Of a stretch of 64,000 nucleotides of DNA, positions 30,301 through 43,800 are shown piece by piece. Both the position numbers and the translations under genes were made by a program. A model generated the notes under the pieces. It was not told the origin of the DNA. It made no database searches and was given only the letters and a program-made list of their open reading frames with translations. Position 1 is the first letter of the stretch, and every line of letters begins with the position of its first letter. The stretch is from Oegoconia quadripuncta (taxonomy: Eukaryota; Arthropoda; Insecta; Lepidoptera; Autostichidae): positions 20,483,151-20,547,150 of the forward strand of contig OX438755.1 of assembly GCA_949316235.1 (NCBI GenBank), in the 5' to 3' direction.

Positions 30301-33300
30301 CGATTATACAAACGTACCCGAAGTAGCTGAGGAGTGCTGGGCTGCCGAGGACTGCTTCCGTTGATGCAGAGCAGCTGAGCGTTTTTCGCCCCCGATGAGC
30401 GGTCGCTTCTCGTACTGATAAACGGTAAATAATAAAAATAAATTTATTTTCTCCACAAGATCACAAGTAGGTAGCTTTAGTGAAGTATACCATAAGCTTA
30501 AACTAATACCAAAATATCTCACTATGGGTCCCATAAGAAAGCTCAAACGCAACAAGCTATGGAGACAACGATCCTCGGCGTTTCACTAAGTCATCGAATC
30601 AGGAGTGAAGAAATCCGTAAGTAAGCCCATCGGATTAGCAAGTTAAAGTGGCAGTGGACAGGCCACATAGCTCGAGTTAAAGTTCTCGAGTGGAGACCAC
30701 GCACCGCCAAGCGTTGCTTAGGACGTCCACTGAATGAATGTGTTTTATTAATCTATGATTATGGACAACGGTGTAGCACTTGACCTCAATCATACCTGAT
30801 ATTAAGTGAAGACGAAGCCGAAGATGGAAGCGTACCCCATCTTATTTGGGGTTACTGCCATTCTTATCTCTGACAACTGCTGTTTGGCGGCCGACTTAGA
30901 TAAGATGGTGGTAGCTAACCAGGCGGACATTTAATGAAATGCCCTACCACCAACCGTGCCTAAACATGTACCCTGCTGGGAATCGAACCCGAAGCATTGT
31001 TGTGTTCCGGTTGTCAGAGATAAAATAGCCAGTCCCCCAAATGTGTTGGGGTTTCCGGGTCAGTACGGTTCCACCTTCAACCTCATCTTCACTTAACATC
31101 AGGTGTGATTGAGGTCAAATACGAAACCGTCGTGCATAAAAAAAAATGCTGTTTAAAGAAATAAGTATTTTAACTGTTGCATCCCAATATATATATATGA
31201 CAGCATAATGTATGTACGCAAAAATATATGCCTATTTCGTAAACAATCATAGTTTGAATACTAGAAACAAAAATAAAATTGAAATTCCACAACTTAGCAA
31301 GGTTAGCACTTTGTGGGATACAGCATACGCTTTTACAATAAAATACCAGAACATGTATTGAGTTTAACAGAGCAGAAATTTATACTCCACTTTAAAGAAA
31401 CTCTGTGTAAGAAGGGTTATTACAGGATAGATGATTATTTAAGCGATAAGGAGGTCTGGTGTTAGCTGGTCGTTATGTTAATTGCTTTTGTTTTGTAATA
31501 TGTAATATAAAATGTAATATTATTGTAAAGATGGAAACCAACTGAAAAGATGTGCTGTTACGGAGTTTCTTGTCGCTTCTTCTCCCTAACCATAACACCT
31601 TGTGAAGCGATGTAGTTTAAAAAAAAATAACACGTTGACTTTCAATAAGTGATATTTTTGTATCCTACATTGAATAAAATATTTTTGATTTTGAAATATA
31701 AATAAAATAGAAATATTTCGGACACTTACACCAATCATCCAGCCCCAAATTAAGCAAAGCTTTTACTATGGATACTAGATAAAGGATAAACATACATACT
31801 CGTAAATATTTATATAAACATCTATGACTCTGGAATTAATGTTACCCCTTGCGGGTTACGAAACCGCAACCATTACTTTCGCAGACAGGGTCACTATCCA
31901 CTACACCAATCGGTCGTCGATTTAAAGGTATCTCAGTAATAAAATGAATAAAAGGCGAACGCTGTAGAACTGTTACCAACCAGCCTATATCGACTCAAAT
32001 TCTTGGACAGTTTCCAAAATTCACTTTGTACAAACAATTCAATTAATACGTCTAGAGGGCGCTCAGAAACGCTAATGTAATTTCGTAATTAACTTAATTA
32101 TTGCAGAGTAGACGTAGCCTTCTCCTATGGGAGTGTTGTCTAGACATTTGACATGAAAACGCAATTTTTCACTCCCTGTGACATGGCTGTAAGTGGAATT
32201 AGTTTCATCCATTAGATCAACAAGATATACAGGGTGGCCAGTTAAGAGATACTATACGTGGGACACTCAGAAAATTTTGCGAAACAGAAAAAAATTGTTC
32301 TATGGGCAAATATATTTTTATTAAATCTTTTCAAAGTACTCTCCACTAGCATCTATACAAAGTTTCATGCGTCTGAACCAATTTTCGAAACACTTTTTCC
32401 AGTCCGCCGCAGACACCTCGTTTACGGCCTGCTCGAACGCTGACAGCGCATCTTCCGGCGATGAAAATTGTATCCCTTTGAGCTGATTTTTTATTTTTGG
32501 GAATAAAAAGAAGTCACACGGTGCTAGGTCCGGGCTGTAAGGAGGGTGACCTAGGAGTTTGACCGGCGTGCTGTCCAGGAAGTCCCTCGTTTTGAGCGCG
32601 GTGTGCGCGGGCGCGTTGTCATGGTGGAGCAGTAGCCCACGGAGCCCTGTGTTTGGTCGCTTGTTGCTCACGACAGAGAAAACTTCTGGCAAGCATTTAT
32701 TAATATACCATTCGGCGTTGATGCTTCTTTGGTTTTGTAAAGGAATTGACACCAAGTAGCCAGTCAAATTGAAAAAGCTCGCGATCAAAATTTTCCCCCC
32801 GCTTCTAGATCGCTTCACTTTGGTGGGCGTTGCTTCGTTTTGAAACACCCAAACTGTCGACTGGCGCTTCGTTTCTGGATCGTATTGATATATCCAGGAC
32901 TCGTCACCTGTAATGATGTCATAAACACGCCGAGACGAACCTGCTTCAAATTTGTTAAGCATATCACGGCACCATTCCACCCGGGCCTGTTTCTGAGCAT
33001 CGGTGAGGTTGTGCGGCACCCAGCGTGAAACTATCCTCCTCACGCGAAGATGCACGTGCAGAATCTTGTGAAGGCTTCCCGATCCAATCTGCACAATGTG
33101 CTGAATCTCTTGGTATGTTACTCGCCTATTGTCTTGGATTAAATTTTTCACTGCTAACACGTTTTCTTCCGTAACAGCCGTCGAAGGGCGACCACTTCTT
33201 TCTTCATCCCCCAAAGTTAGTCGACCGCGCCTAAATTCATTATACCAACGATACACGGTTGCCTTAGAAGGGCCTTCATCCATGAATGCCATTTGAAGTC

Positions 33301-34844
33301 TTTCGTACGATTCTTCCGGTTTCAGGCGGCACTTGAAATCGTATAAAATCATAGCGCGATAATGTTCCCGGTGCAGATTCATTTTTCACTGAGAGACGAT
33401 AATTTAAATTAGTTTGCAAAAAATGTGGAGGGAAAATTTGAAATTGGAATGTGCCTATTTTTACTTATAAATAATCATATTTTTTAAATAGATTTTAACT
33501 GGCCAGTCTCTCATTCATAAAAACTTTTTTTCGCAAAATTTTCTGAGTGGCCTGGTACCTATTTATTTGCCGCCATATCGAAATTGCCGTATCTACACAA
33601 ATTAATTGTGACAGAACGACTATCAAATTTGGCGCCAAAACAAAATGGCTATGGCTCTAAACCACAGAGTACTTTTGTATATACGGCTCTAAGCTGGCAA
33701 CTCTGCGTAGTAACTATTTACGTAGGTTTGTACAGTAGTGGAATGACGAATTAAGGTTCCGTACCAAAATGGTAAAAAAGGAACCATTATGGTGAGAGTT
33801 CGTCTCTTTAACCGTCCGTCGGTCTGTCACAATTATCTCAGCAACTACTAATGCTATAGGTAGACATGAAATTTGTAATAGTTTCAAATAATGTTGATCA
33901 AACATATTGCAAGTGGAAGTATTTAAAATACTATTATTATTATCATCGCAAAAAGGGCCGAAATGCGGGTTTTTATATTAAAAATTTTATATTACTAGGC
34001 TTCATTTGCACATTATAAAACATATTTTCGTTTCCATTTAGGCGGCATTTATTTATGGACAACGGTGTAGCACTTGACCTCAATTACACCTGATGTTGAG
34101 TGAAGACTAGGCCGAAGGTGGAAGCGTATACTGACACGGAAACCCCATCTTATTTGGGGTTACTGCCTATGTTATCTCTGACAACCGGAACAGAATAATG
34201 CTATTTAACGTTGCTGTTTGGCGGCCGAAGTAGATAAGATGGTGGTAGCTAGCCAGGCGGACATTTAAAATGCCCTACCACCAACCAAACCGAGTACTAA
34301 AACATGTACCCCGCTGGGGATCGAACCCGCAACCTCGTAATCCCCATGTTGTTTACATTGAGCCACGGAGGCGGTGAAGAAGCATATCTTATCTATCGTA
34401 TAATTAGCTAATATCTAGTTCATGTTTATTCGTCAGTTCTTGTTTTATGATATAACTAAATGGACATAACGACTAATATTTATTGAATAGAGCATTTACT
34501 AATTTCAGATATTTAACACTCCTGGCGTCGACTCGGTTACTGCGGTTACTAAAATCGGATCGGGTTTCGACCACAGTTGAAATATCAATGCTTTTAATAA
34601 AATAATAGTTTATTAGAATTCTTTGAACGGTTTTATTATAATTTCAGGATCAACACTGAGCGATGGCCCATTTGTGGTACAGATACACATACAACTCTAT
34701 TATAAGTTGTAACAGTTGTACCTAATTTTTGTTTTATTTTTATTACTGTGAAATAAGGCTACATTTCGTAAGAATAACACCAAGCAGAATGATTGTTGCG
34801 TCGAATATTTTTGTATGTGTTTCTGTAATATGCAAATAAACGCT

Positions 34845-34881
<37 letters not shown>

Positions 34882-37800
34882 ACTTGAAATAAGACAATGC
34901 CTAATCGGCCATTACGATGAGAGAGAGAGAGAGAGAGCGAACAGGTGCCCGCTGTCAGAGCGAGCAAGGAAGCCCGTTCGTTTCGAACACTCCTGGTTAT
35001 AGCCATAAACATTTTCGGTTTTACTTTGGTAGAGTCAACGATATAATTGTTCACAAAAAATTACGTGATAGATACAATTTTTTACATCAGCTAATTTAAA
35101 GCTAAACCAAAACCAAAAACGTTCCGTTCGTAAAACCGTTGTAAAATAGCGCGATTGTCCTCCGATATTGCTCGGTGGCTCACAATAACGTATGTCTATC
35201 CTATCGAACCTGTTTTCCTACACATTTGCAGGGTCTTGCTGGAAGAAATCTCTTTTTAGAGATAAGCTAGTGCCTTTTGTACATCCTGTATCTAGTATGT
35301 ATTTGACTTTTATGTGTACTCGTGTGCAATAAAATTATAAATAAATAAAATAATTATAGTACAATAATAAGAATCGCTTGCAGTGTTTAAACTGTCTAAA
35401 GGAATATTATTTGTGTCTCTAATGAATTGTATAATTGTATTCTTTATTGCACATAAAAAACATGTTGACAATCAGTCGGAAATATTGTACAAAGGTGAGC
35501 TTATCTCTAATAGAGATCTCTTCCAGCCAACCTCAGTGGTGGTTAGAGCATTGTGCGGGACGGTGAAGAAAAAGTGCAGTTACGGAAGGACAAATATACT
35601 ATACATATAGGTATATAATAGAATATGTTATTTACATACATACACTAGGTACTAGAATACAGAAATACACTTAGTTATAAAATTACACGTGATTATTAGT
35701 AAACTATATAATATAAATAAATAAATATCACATATATAAGTACATAATTATATAAATATATATCTTAAATCATGATAGAATGATAGTGCTCTTTTAGCCT
35801 CTTCTTGAAAACTTGGACGGAGGGACTCTCTCGGATCTGTGCAGGAAGCTTGTTCCACAACTGTGCAGCTCGTACTGTGTACGATTTAAAAAAGAAATTG
35901 GAATTTGACAAGGGATAGGTTAGGGTTTTAGTTAAGCAAGGACGTCTGGATCGGGAAGGAGGAGGTAACAGGGTGAAACGGGAGCGGAGGTACTCGGGAG
36001 CAACAGGATTGTATATACTGTTATATATATTTATGTGTATTTTATTGTTGTACTTATTTATATGGTTTGTTTTTTAGTGTTTATCTTTGTATGTATTCCA
36101 CTATACCTATGTATTTTCTATGTATCGTCTATGTACCTACTGATATTTAAGTTATTCAGCGTTTACTTTGCACTATCCAACTACTTATTAAAAAGCTTCT
36201 TTTAACTGAGGTTGTCAGGAAGAAATCGCTATCAGCGATAAGACCGCCTTTGTACACTTCATCATCTATGTTAAATGTTCTGTGTTTTTTTTATTTTTGT
36301 GTGCAATAAAGAATTTAATAATGACAATAATAATTATACTCAACAAATTAAGAGTGTCCAATTGACAATCTTAAAGGACTGCGACATAATTTATGTCACA
36401 GTTGATGCGATACTGCGCGTTGATTTAGTCAATGTTCTTTAGATTGAGACAACCTTGCCTCTTGCAGCTCTGATGTCATTTCAGCACCTGTGGCAATTAA
36501 TCCGAATATACGGTTTACTCGGATATTGTGTGTTTTGCTCCAACATTTTGCCGCAGACATGTATTTGGTGAATATTATAGTTCACTAGATTTCCGTCCGC
36601 GACTATTATTATTCTGTACAAAGGATTTTAGCTTATCTCTAAATAAAAAACAACATTTCCACCATCCATTTGGCTCCATCATCAGATCTTCGACACCAAG
36701 TGTAATATATTGGACTCGTCAAAGCGAATCATATGAACCCAAACTCGAGGGGTTTACTAATAGCCACTGAAGAGTTTCACCATCCACCTCCTGGCTCCAT
36801 CATCAGATCAGCCCCAAGATACCAAATTATATTATTGTAATCAGAATTACATATACACACAAAGTTTCATTCCGATACGACAATTAGAAGTCGGTTTAAA
36901 TTAACTTTCAAAATTTGATTACATAGTTGTAATTATTAGCTTCAATTGTAAGTGAAGCTAATAAAAGCGTGATAAAAAGGATAAGTGAAGGAAGCAGAAG
37001 AGGTATGTCAGGATTGTAGCAAGTGGAAGTCTGTAGTCTCTGCCTACCCCTACGGCAAACAAGCGGGACATTATGTATGTATGTATGTAAAAAGGATATA
37101 ATGGGGTGTAAAATGAGTTGGGGTTTTCGGGTCAGTACGCTTCCACTTTCGACCTCATCTTCACTTAACAACAGGTGTGATTGAGGTCAAGTACCAACCC
37201 GTTGTGCATAAACAAAAAGAAACTTAATAAAAAAACAAATATTGGGTATTTATCTATGAAATTGGAGTTTTTTTTCATCGTTAATCATATGTACCAATTC
37301 CTGCGATTTTCAAAGCTGTATCCAAATTTGTTTTTATTTGGAAAATGGAATATTATTTCAAGGTTTCACATGAAATATTTTTTAATTTCTGGGCTAAATC
37401 ACATAATAAAAAATTTTTAACAGAGCTCTTTTCATGTGCTTCCCATAATCATTTCTTAGATTCGCTGAAACTTTTAAAGATAAAGCGGTTACTTTTAAAA
37501 ATTAACGCTGCCTATTCTTAACTTAATGTTATCCGATAATACACACAAAGTTTAGCTAAATTTGGATTTGCCGTTCCCAAAAAAAATCAAAAATGTTTGT
37601 ATGGAGAAAACAGTCTTAACGAAACTCTTCATACAAAACGCCAATTTCATAGGTAAGGATCTAATATATCATGTAGCGGGCTTGTGTAGGTATAGATTTG
37701 ACCAACTAGAGACGTTAGAAGTATTGCTGGCTTGATAAAACATGCTCTTTTAAATGTATTGCAATTTCTCCATTCACACCAGATCACACGGGATGACAGC

Positions 37801-40800
37801 CAAGATGAGATTTAAAAACCTGTTTGTAATATAAAAACCTTTATGTAAAATCAAAGCCTGATTTTAAAAGAGCACCCTTCGAGTTTCTTGCTTGTCTTCT
37901 CAGGGGAAAATTGCATTTTGAACAAGCAGTAGCTTAAAAAATTTAAAATTTACTATGTAAAATTGACTATTTTAAGTGTACTCTGTGTACCTACAAAATA
38001 AAGCATTTTTGACTTTGACTTTGAGAGCGAGAGCAATCACTTAATTTTGTGTCGTGTTGCCAACAGGTTAAAAATTGCAGTTTGATTTTTAACGAACACC
38101 TCTGAATTTTTTAATATAAATACAGATAATTATTGTGCCGTAATCGTTAGTATACAAGAATAGTACTCGATACTTGCCTTAAACACAAATGCTATGATGC
38201 AGACAGTACATAGATAGATAGACAGTAGACAGTTGCATAGAGCAAATTATAAAAAAATACATGAACAATAAAACTATATCTAACAATAACAAGTATTTCC
38301 TGGGCCAATATCATGCGTAGAAGTTAAAGCAGAGGTAAGTAATTTGGATGGGAGAACGCAATCCGACTATTCACTCGTTAGGCCACTCCCTAAATGCATA
38401 TGTCATGACTTTTTATCATGAAATGTCTAATAATTCCACGCGCAAAAGCGAATGGCACTATACAATCGATCCCCTACCATGCCCTTGACCTTGGATGGGT
38501 CTACGGAAGGGGAAGCAAACGAGACAAGCGGTGCAGATGGGACAGGCTGGCACTGCTGTAGGGCTGGCTAGAAGTAGGAATTGAATTTAGGAGATGATGG
38601 CCATTGACTGACTGGACTGGAAAATTTAGCAAACTCCTGAGACAACTAATTTTTATTTTTGAATAATTCAGAATCAACAGCATCCTTTTAAAAACTATGA
38701 CACAAAATCTATTAGCTAAAGTTATGCCAATTATAGATTTTCATTTTATATCAGAATTCTTCTAAAATATTTTAGTGACAATTCACTATTAAATAATAAT
38801 CATTAAGAGGACACCACCCTACGAATTGACAGCCCACAATGTTGCCAGTCAAGCAAATAATTATATATCTCATAAACAAAGTCTTAAAAGTGAAACTGTA
38901 GTCATTTAGATTCCGATAGATTAAATGTATTTGTATCATTCATTGTCATTTTTTATTTGTTCTTATGTATATGTATGTTATTATTTCAAATTGTTTGTAA
39001 GATAGGATATTGTAAAAGTGATCTAAATAATACTAATCTATCTTCAGCAGTCTATCCTATTTATTACAATTAGTAAATTTGACCACATTGTAAACAATTA
39101 TTAGTACAGCGCCACTAAACAGGAGACGGATAATGTGTATATATACATTGCTTAACTTCGCTATTCGTTTACGATTAGCGAAGTTAAGCAATGTCGACTG
39201 CGACTGCCCACGTGCTTCTTTCTGATCATCATAACAGCCACTTGACGTCTACTACTGAACATAGGCCTTCCCCATAGCTTTCCACAGTAACCGGTTGGAA
39301 TTAATGCCTCTTGTTACTGTTATTGTATTGGATAGCTAAATTAACTTTTTAAATCAAATCAAATCAAAAATTTAATTTTGTCGTTACACAGGGTACACTT
39401 AAAATAGTCAGATTTTACATTTTTAAAGCTACTGCTTGTTCAAAAGGCAATTTTCCCCTGAGAAGAACAAGCAAGAAACGCGAAGGGTTTTGTCCTTTTA
39501 AAATCAGGCTTTGATTTTACATAAAGGTTTTTTGTTTCATTATTAATTGTGAAATAGCCTGGTATGAATGTTTATCATCTAAATAATCTGATATTTTATA
39601 ATATGCTTTCTTAATAAGCTTCTGTTTTATAGTATCTTTAAATTTATTGAAAGGAAGATTTTGTATATCAACAGGAACCTTATTAGAAAAGCGTATACAC
39701 AGCCCTTTGAATGGATTACTGACTTTGCGGAGGCGCCTTATGTGACCAGCAAGTTTATCTTTATTTCTTGTATTGACATGTTTATCACTATTTTTCCTAA
39801 ATGATGCTGTATTTTTTTGACATATTTTATTAGATTTTCAAAAATGTACTGTGACGAAAAGGTTAGATTATTATTATACTCTTTAAATCTGTCTCTAAGT
39901 GACACTGCAAGTCTCAATTGATGAATTGCGCGAACGGCTCGTTTTTGTAAAACAAAGATTCTTTTCTAAATCGATTACCAATGCCCCAACAACCATCAGC
40001 TCTTCGAGTATCCTCAGGCAACACGGGATTTATAGAATATACACTACGGCATTATGTTGATAAGATCCGAATCGTATTTGGCCATCAATTCTCTTTCAGA
40101 ATAAATTACTTTAAACTTACTACCCGCACCCTCATTGTCCTTGTTTTGACTGCGTAAGAAGCCATAATTTACACACAATAAATAAATATCTTTGCATATA
40201 CACACAGCGCCATCTAGTTCCACACTAAGCAACTAGGTTTGTATTATGGATACCAGATGGTTGATAAACTACACAAATACATTTCTTTTGTTGTAAATAA
40301 GTACATACCCACCTATTTCAAATGTACTGTCCTTATACCCAAAGGTTGCCTGGAAGAGATCGCTTTTAGTGATAACATCGCCAAATTGTACATTCTATTC
40401 TAACCACTTTTCTGAAACTGTATTTGCTTTTCTGTTGTGCAATAAATTGTATTTGTATTGTATTGTACATATTATTATATAAATGAAAAACATCCATAAC
40501 TCGGGAACACGTGTCTGTATTCATCATACATACATATGCGGGTTTCAAAACACGACCTTTTGGTATAGCGTCAGAGTTTCCACAACAAACAGGTCGTCGA
40601 AATCTAAAAAAGTAGACTGACGAAGAGCTATGACGATGTGCATTATTTAATTATTGAGAATGCGACAACCCTAGTTCAAATGTAGAGTAATATAAACATT
40701 CTACAGGAAAGTAAGTGCCTATACGAATGACATCACCTCTATTTCAGTACAATAGCGAAACACTAAGAAATTATTTTTAAGTATCATTGGACTGCGCGCA

Positions 40801-43800
40801 CAGGTTGCAGGAGAATAATAGTCGCTTCTTATTGAATTGCAAAGAAATTGAGCATTTGGAAATGCTCCGAGTGAACGAAGAGTGTGAATGAGTTTTTCAT
40901 TCATTTCCTGTTGTACAATGAAGTGTACTAACAAACCACTGATTATTATCATCTAGATAAACCTGCACTAATAGCTGTGTACAGCAAGGCGATACAAATA
41001 AAACACGGGTCTGCATCAATTCAAGTGGGAGTACTGGAATCGATACCTAGAGATGTATAGGCTCAACTTATAAGCAAAAGTATTTTCGAGTATTAATCAC
41101 AAACCTTCTTATGATAATTCACAGAACCAAACGATAGCGCGTTTCAAAAACGATCAGCGCCATCTAGTGAAAATCTTACGAACTAAATTAATACAAAATG
41201 CTTCTATAAGCTGTTTGGTCGTTTTTCCTCGGGGCTTAAAAAAGGGCTTCGATGGGCTGATAGAAAAACAGACAGACGGACGACAAAGTGATTTGCAATT
41301 TTTTGTAACTTTTCTTTCTTGTTTCATTTTGAAAGAAGAAAGAATGAAAAAGTATTTATTGCCAACAAATTACAGAAAATTTCGTAGGTATAACATTTGC
41401 ATAATTAAATGTATTTGTGGCAAAGGGATTGGGCGTCAGCATTTGCTGCCTATATGTCGTATGGCAATTGACAGCGCTGGTTTTCAGCGCAACCCATCTC
41501 TCACTTAGGTTTTCAAAATAAAACAACAGTCGAGCGCGTTCCCACACACCTACACTTAAGTGCGAGAAAAAAAAACAGGAAAAAAAAAAGAAAAAACCTG
41601 CTGTTACCTACTTGCGAGTGCGACAACAAAAAAAAAAGATCTTAAAAATAAAAATTCATATGTGAATTAGCCACTAAGCACACTTTTGATGGTGTTGTAA
41701 TACTTATTAGTTCTTTTGTGTTACAGTATTTATTTTATATAATGCTAAGTGTTCATGGGGAGTGTTCTGAAGAACTGTTCGAGCTAATAGCCGCTGGTCA
41801 ATTTAACCGATACACTTCTCGCCGAAAATTAAATTTCCATCCACATCACCTGGATGAGTGGAAGTCTACCACTGTACGTTTCTCAAGAAACTTCTTACCA
41901 CGTACCTACAACCACCCTGTGGAACGGACTTCCGGCAGCGGTATTCCCGAACGAGTACGACATTGGAACCTTCAAGAAACGAGCCCACACCTTCCTCAAA
42001 GGCCGGCAACGCATCTGTGAACCTTTTGGTGTTGCGGGTGTCCATGGGCGGCGGTGATTGCTTTCCATCAGGTGACCCGCATGCTCGTTTGCCGCCCTCT
42101 CATATATATAAAAAAAAAAGTATAACAATACATTCGTTGGTACGCTGTCGCTTTGGAGATGGGCGTTTATAGCTACACTACAGTTTCCAACTACAGTAGC
42201 TATCATCGTTATTTTGTACTGTGTATATTTATTTCTGTATCCAATAAAATTATTCTTATTCTATACGGCTCTTACCTGTTGAGGTACGAAATCCTAAAAA
42301 CGCTAAAAGTTGTCATACACTACAGTTTTTAACACGCGGTGGGTTAGCGGTTGACCTCAAACACACTTGATTTTAAGTGAAGGTGAGGTTTATAATTTAT
42401 TTTAACCGACTTCAAAAAAGGTGGAGGTTATCAATTCAGTTGTATTTTTTATTTTTTTTATTTTATGTTTGGTTACCTCAGAACTCAGTCATATATAAAT
42501 TGATTCGGAAAATACCTAAGTACACTCAGCTAATTCTATATAATATTTTTTTATAATCTGTTAAATAATAATAAATCATTTATTTTCCAGACAATAAGGT
42601 CCATCTTTGTTAGTACAGTCACCTATAACTATGTTAGTAAACAGTGGTAGACATTGAAAATTTAAAATAACAATTATAAATTCAAATGTCAATTGAAAAA
42701 TTAAATATATAAAAAAAAAAACTAAATTGAAACATTTAAATTATATTAATTTGAAATTATTTGACGACCGATTGGTGTAGTGGATAGTGACCCTATCAGC
42801 GAAACCAACGGTTGCGGGTTCGAATCCCGCGAGGGGTAAATGTTTGTGTGATGAATACGAACATTTATTCCCGAGTCTTGGATGTTTATATAAATATTTA
42901 TGTATGTTTATCCGTTATCTAGTATCCATAGCACAAGCTTTGCTTAGTTTGGGACTAGATGATTGGTGTAAGTGTCCGAAATATTTATTATTATTATTAT
43001 TTATTTTGAAAATTGAATTATTAAATAGAAATTGTAGAATGTGTTAAAGAAACCGATTTAGGTATTTGTAAAATTCTTTTTTTAAATAATAGCACATACT
43101 TCCAGGGCGATCCCATGTTTATCATAATCTTTTTCTGATGGGACGAGGGTGACGGGATCTATGAGGAATTGATATAGCATGGCATGGCATGGCATACATA
43201 TAGTATTGAGGAGCAAAATGGTCAATAATGTTTTTATGGGAAAAATACCAGTTAATATCTGAAAATTGAAAATTTAACAGATATTTACGTAGCTGTGTCA
43301 AACCTGTCTTACAATTGTTTAGAAGCAATGTCGAGCCGACAGCAGGTAACCTTTTTAGCCACTAGAGGCGCTTTTTTAATAAAAATTTAAAATAAGTGGG
43401 TACCTGAATTTAATTCGCCGCGGGTTCTGATTGGATAAAATTAATTAATTCCGGCCATTTCATTGGATGACCGATCGGAGCCCGACGGATTTTTGAGATA
43501 AAAGGATGGTACCCACGAACATAGATGGAAGTAGCGAGCACAACGTATTTTCCACTTCTCTATACAAAGGTTGCCTGGTAGAATCACTTATCGATAATAT
43601 CGCCTAGTTTTATGGTAATAATAATAATAAATATCCTTAGACATACACACAGCGCCATCTAGTTCCTGTAATCCTTCTATAATGTGCAATACATCAGGTA
43701 CTTAAATGAATTAGGGAGGGTCATGGTGATCCCATGGGATTGTGTTGAAAATGTCACGAGTACCAACCATATGGAATTTTAGAGCATCATTCGTTATCGT

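Noticed and set aside
42772..42840. Possible tRNA gene
   Set aside because: It is the head of SINE-D, repeated at 14750, 31716 and 56690.
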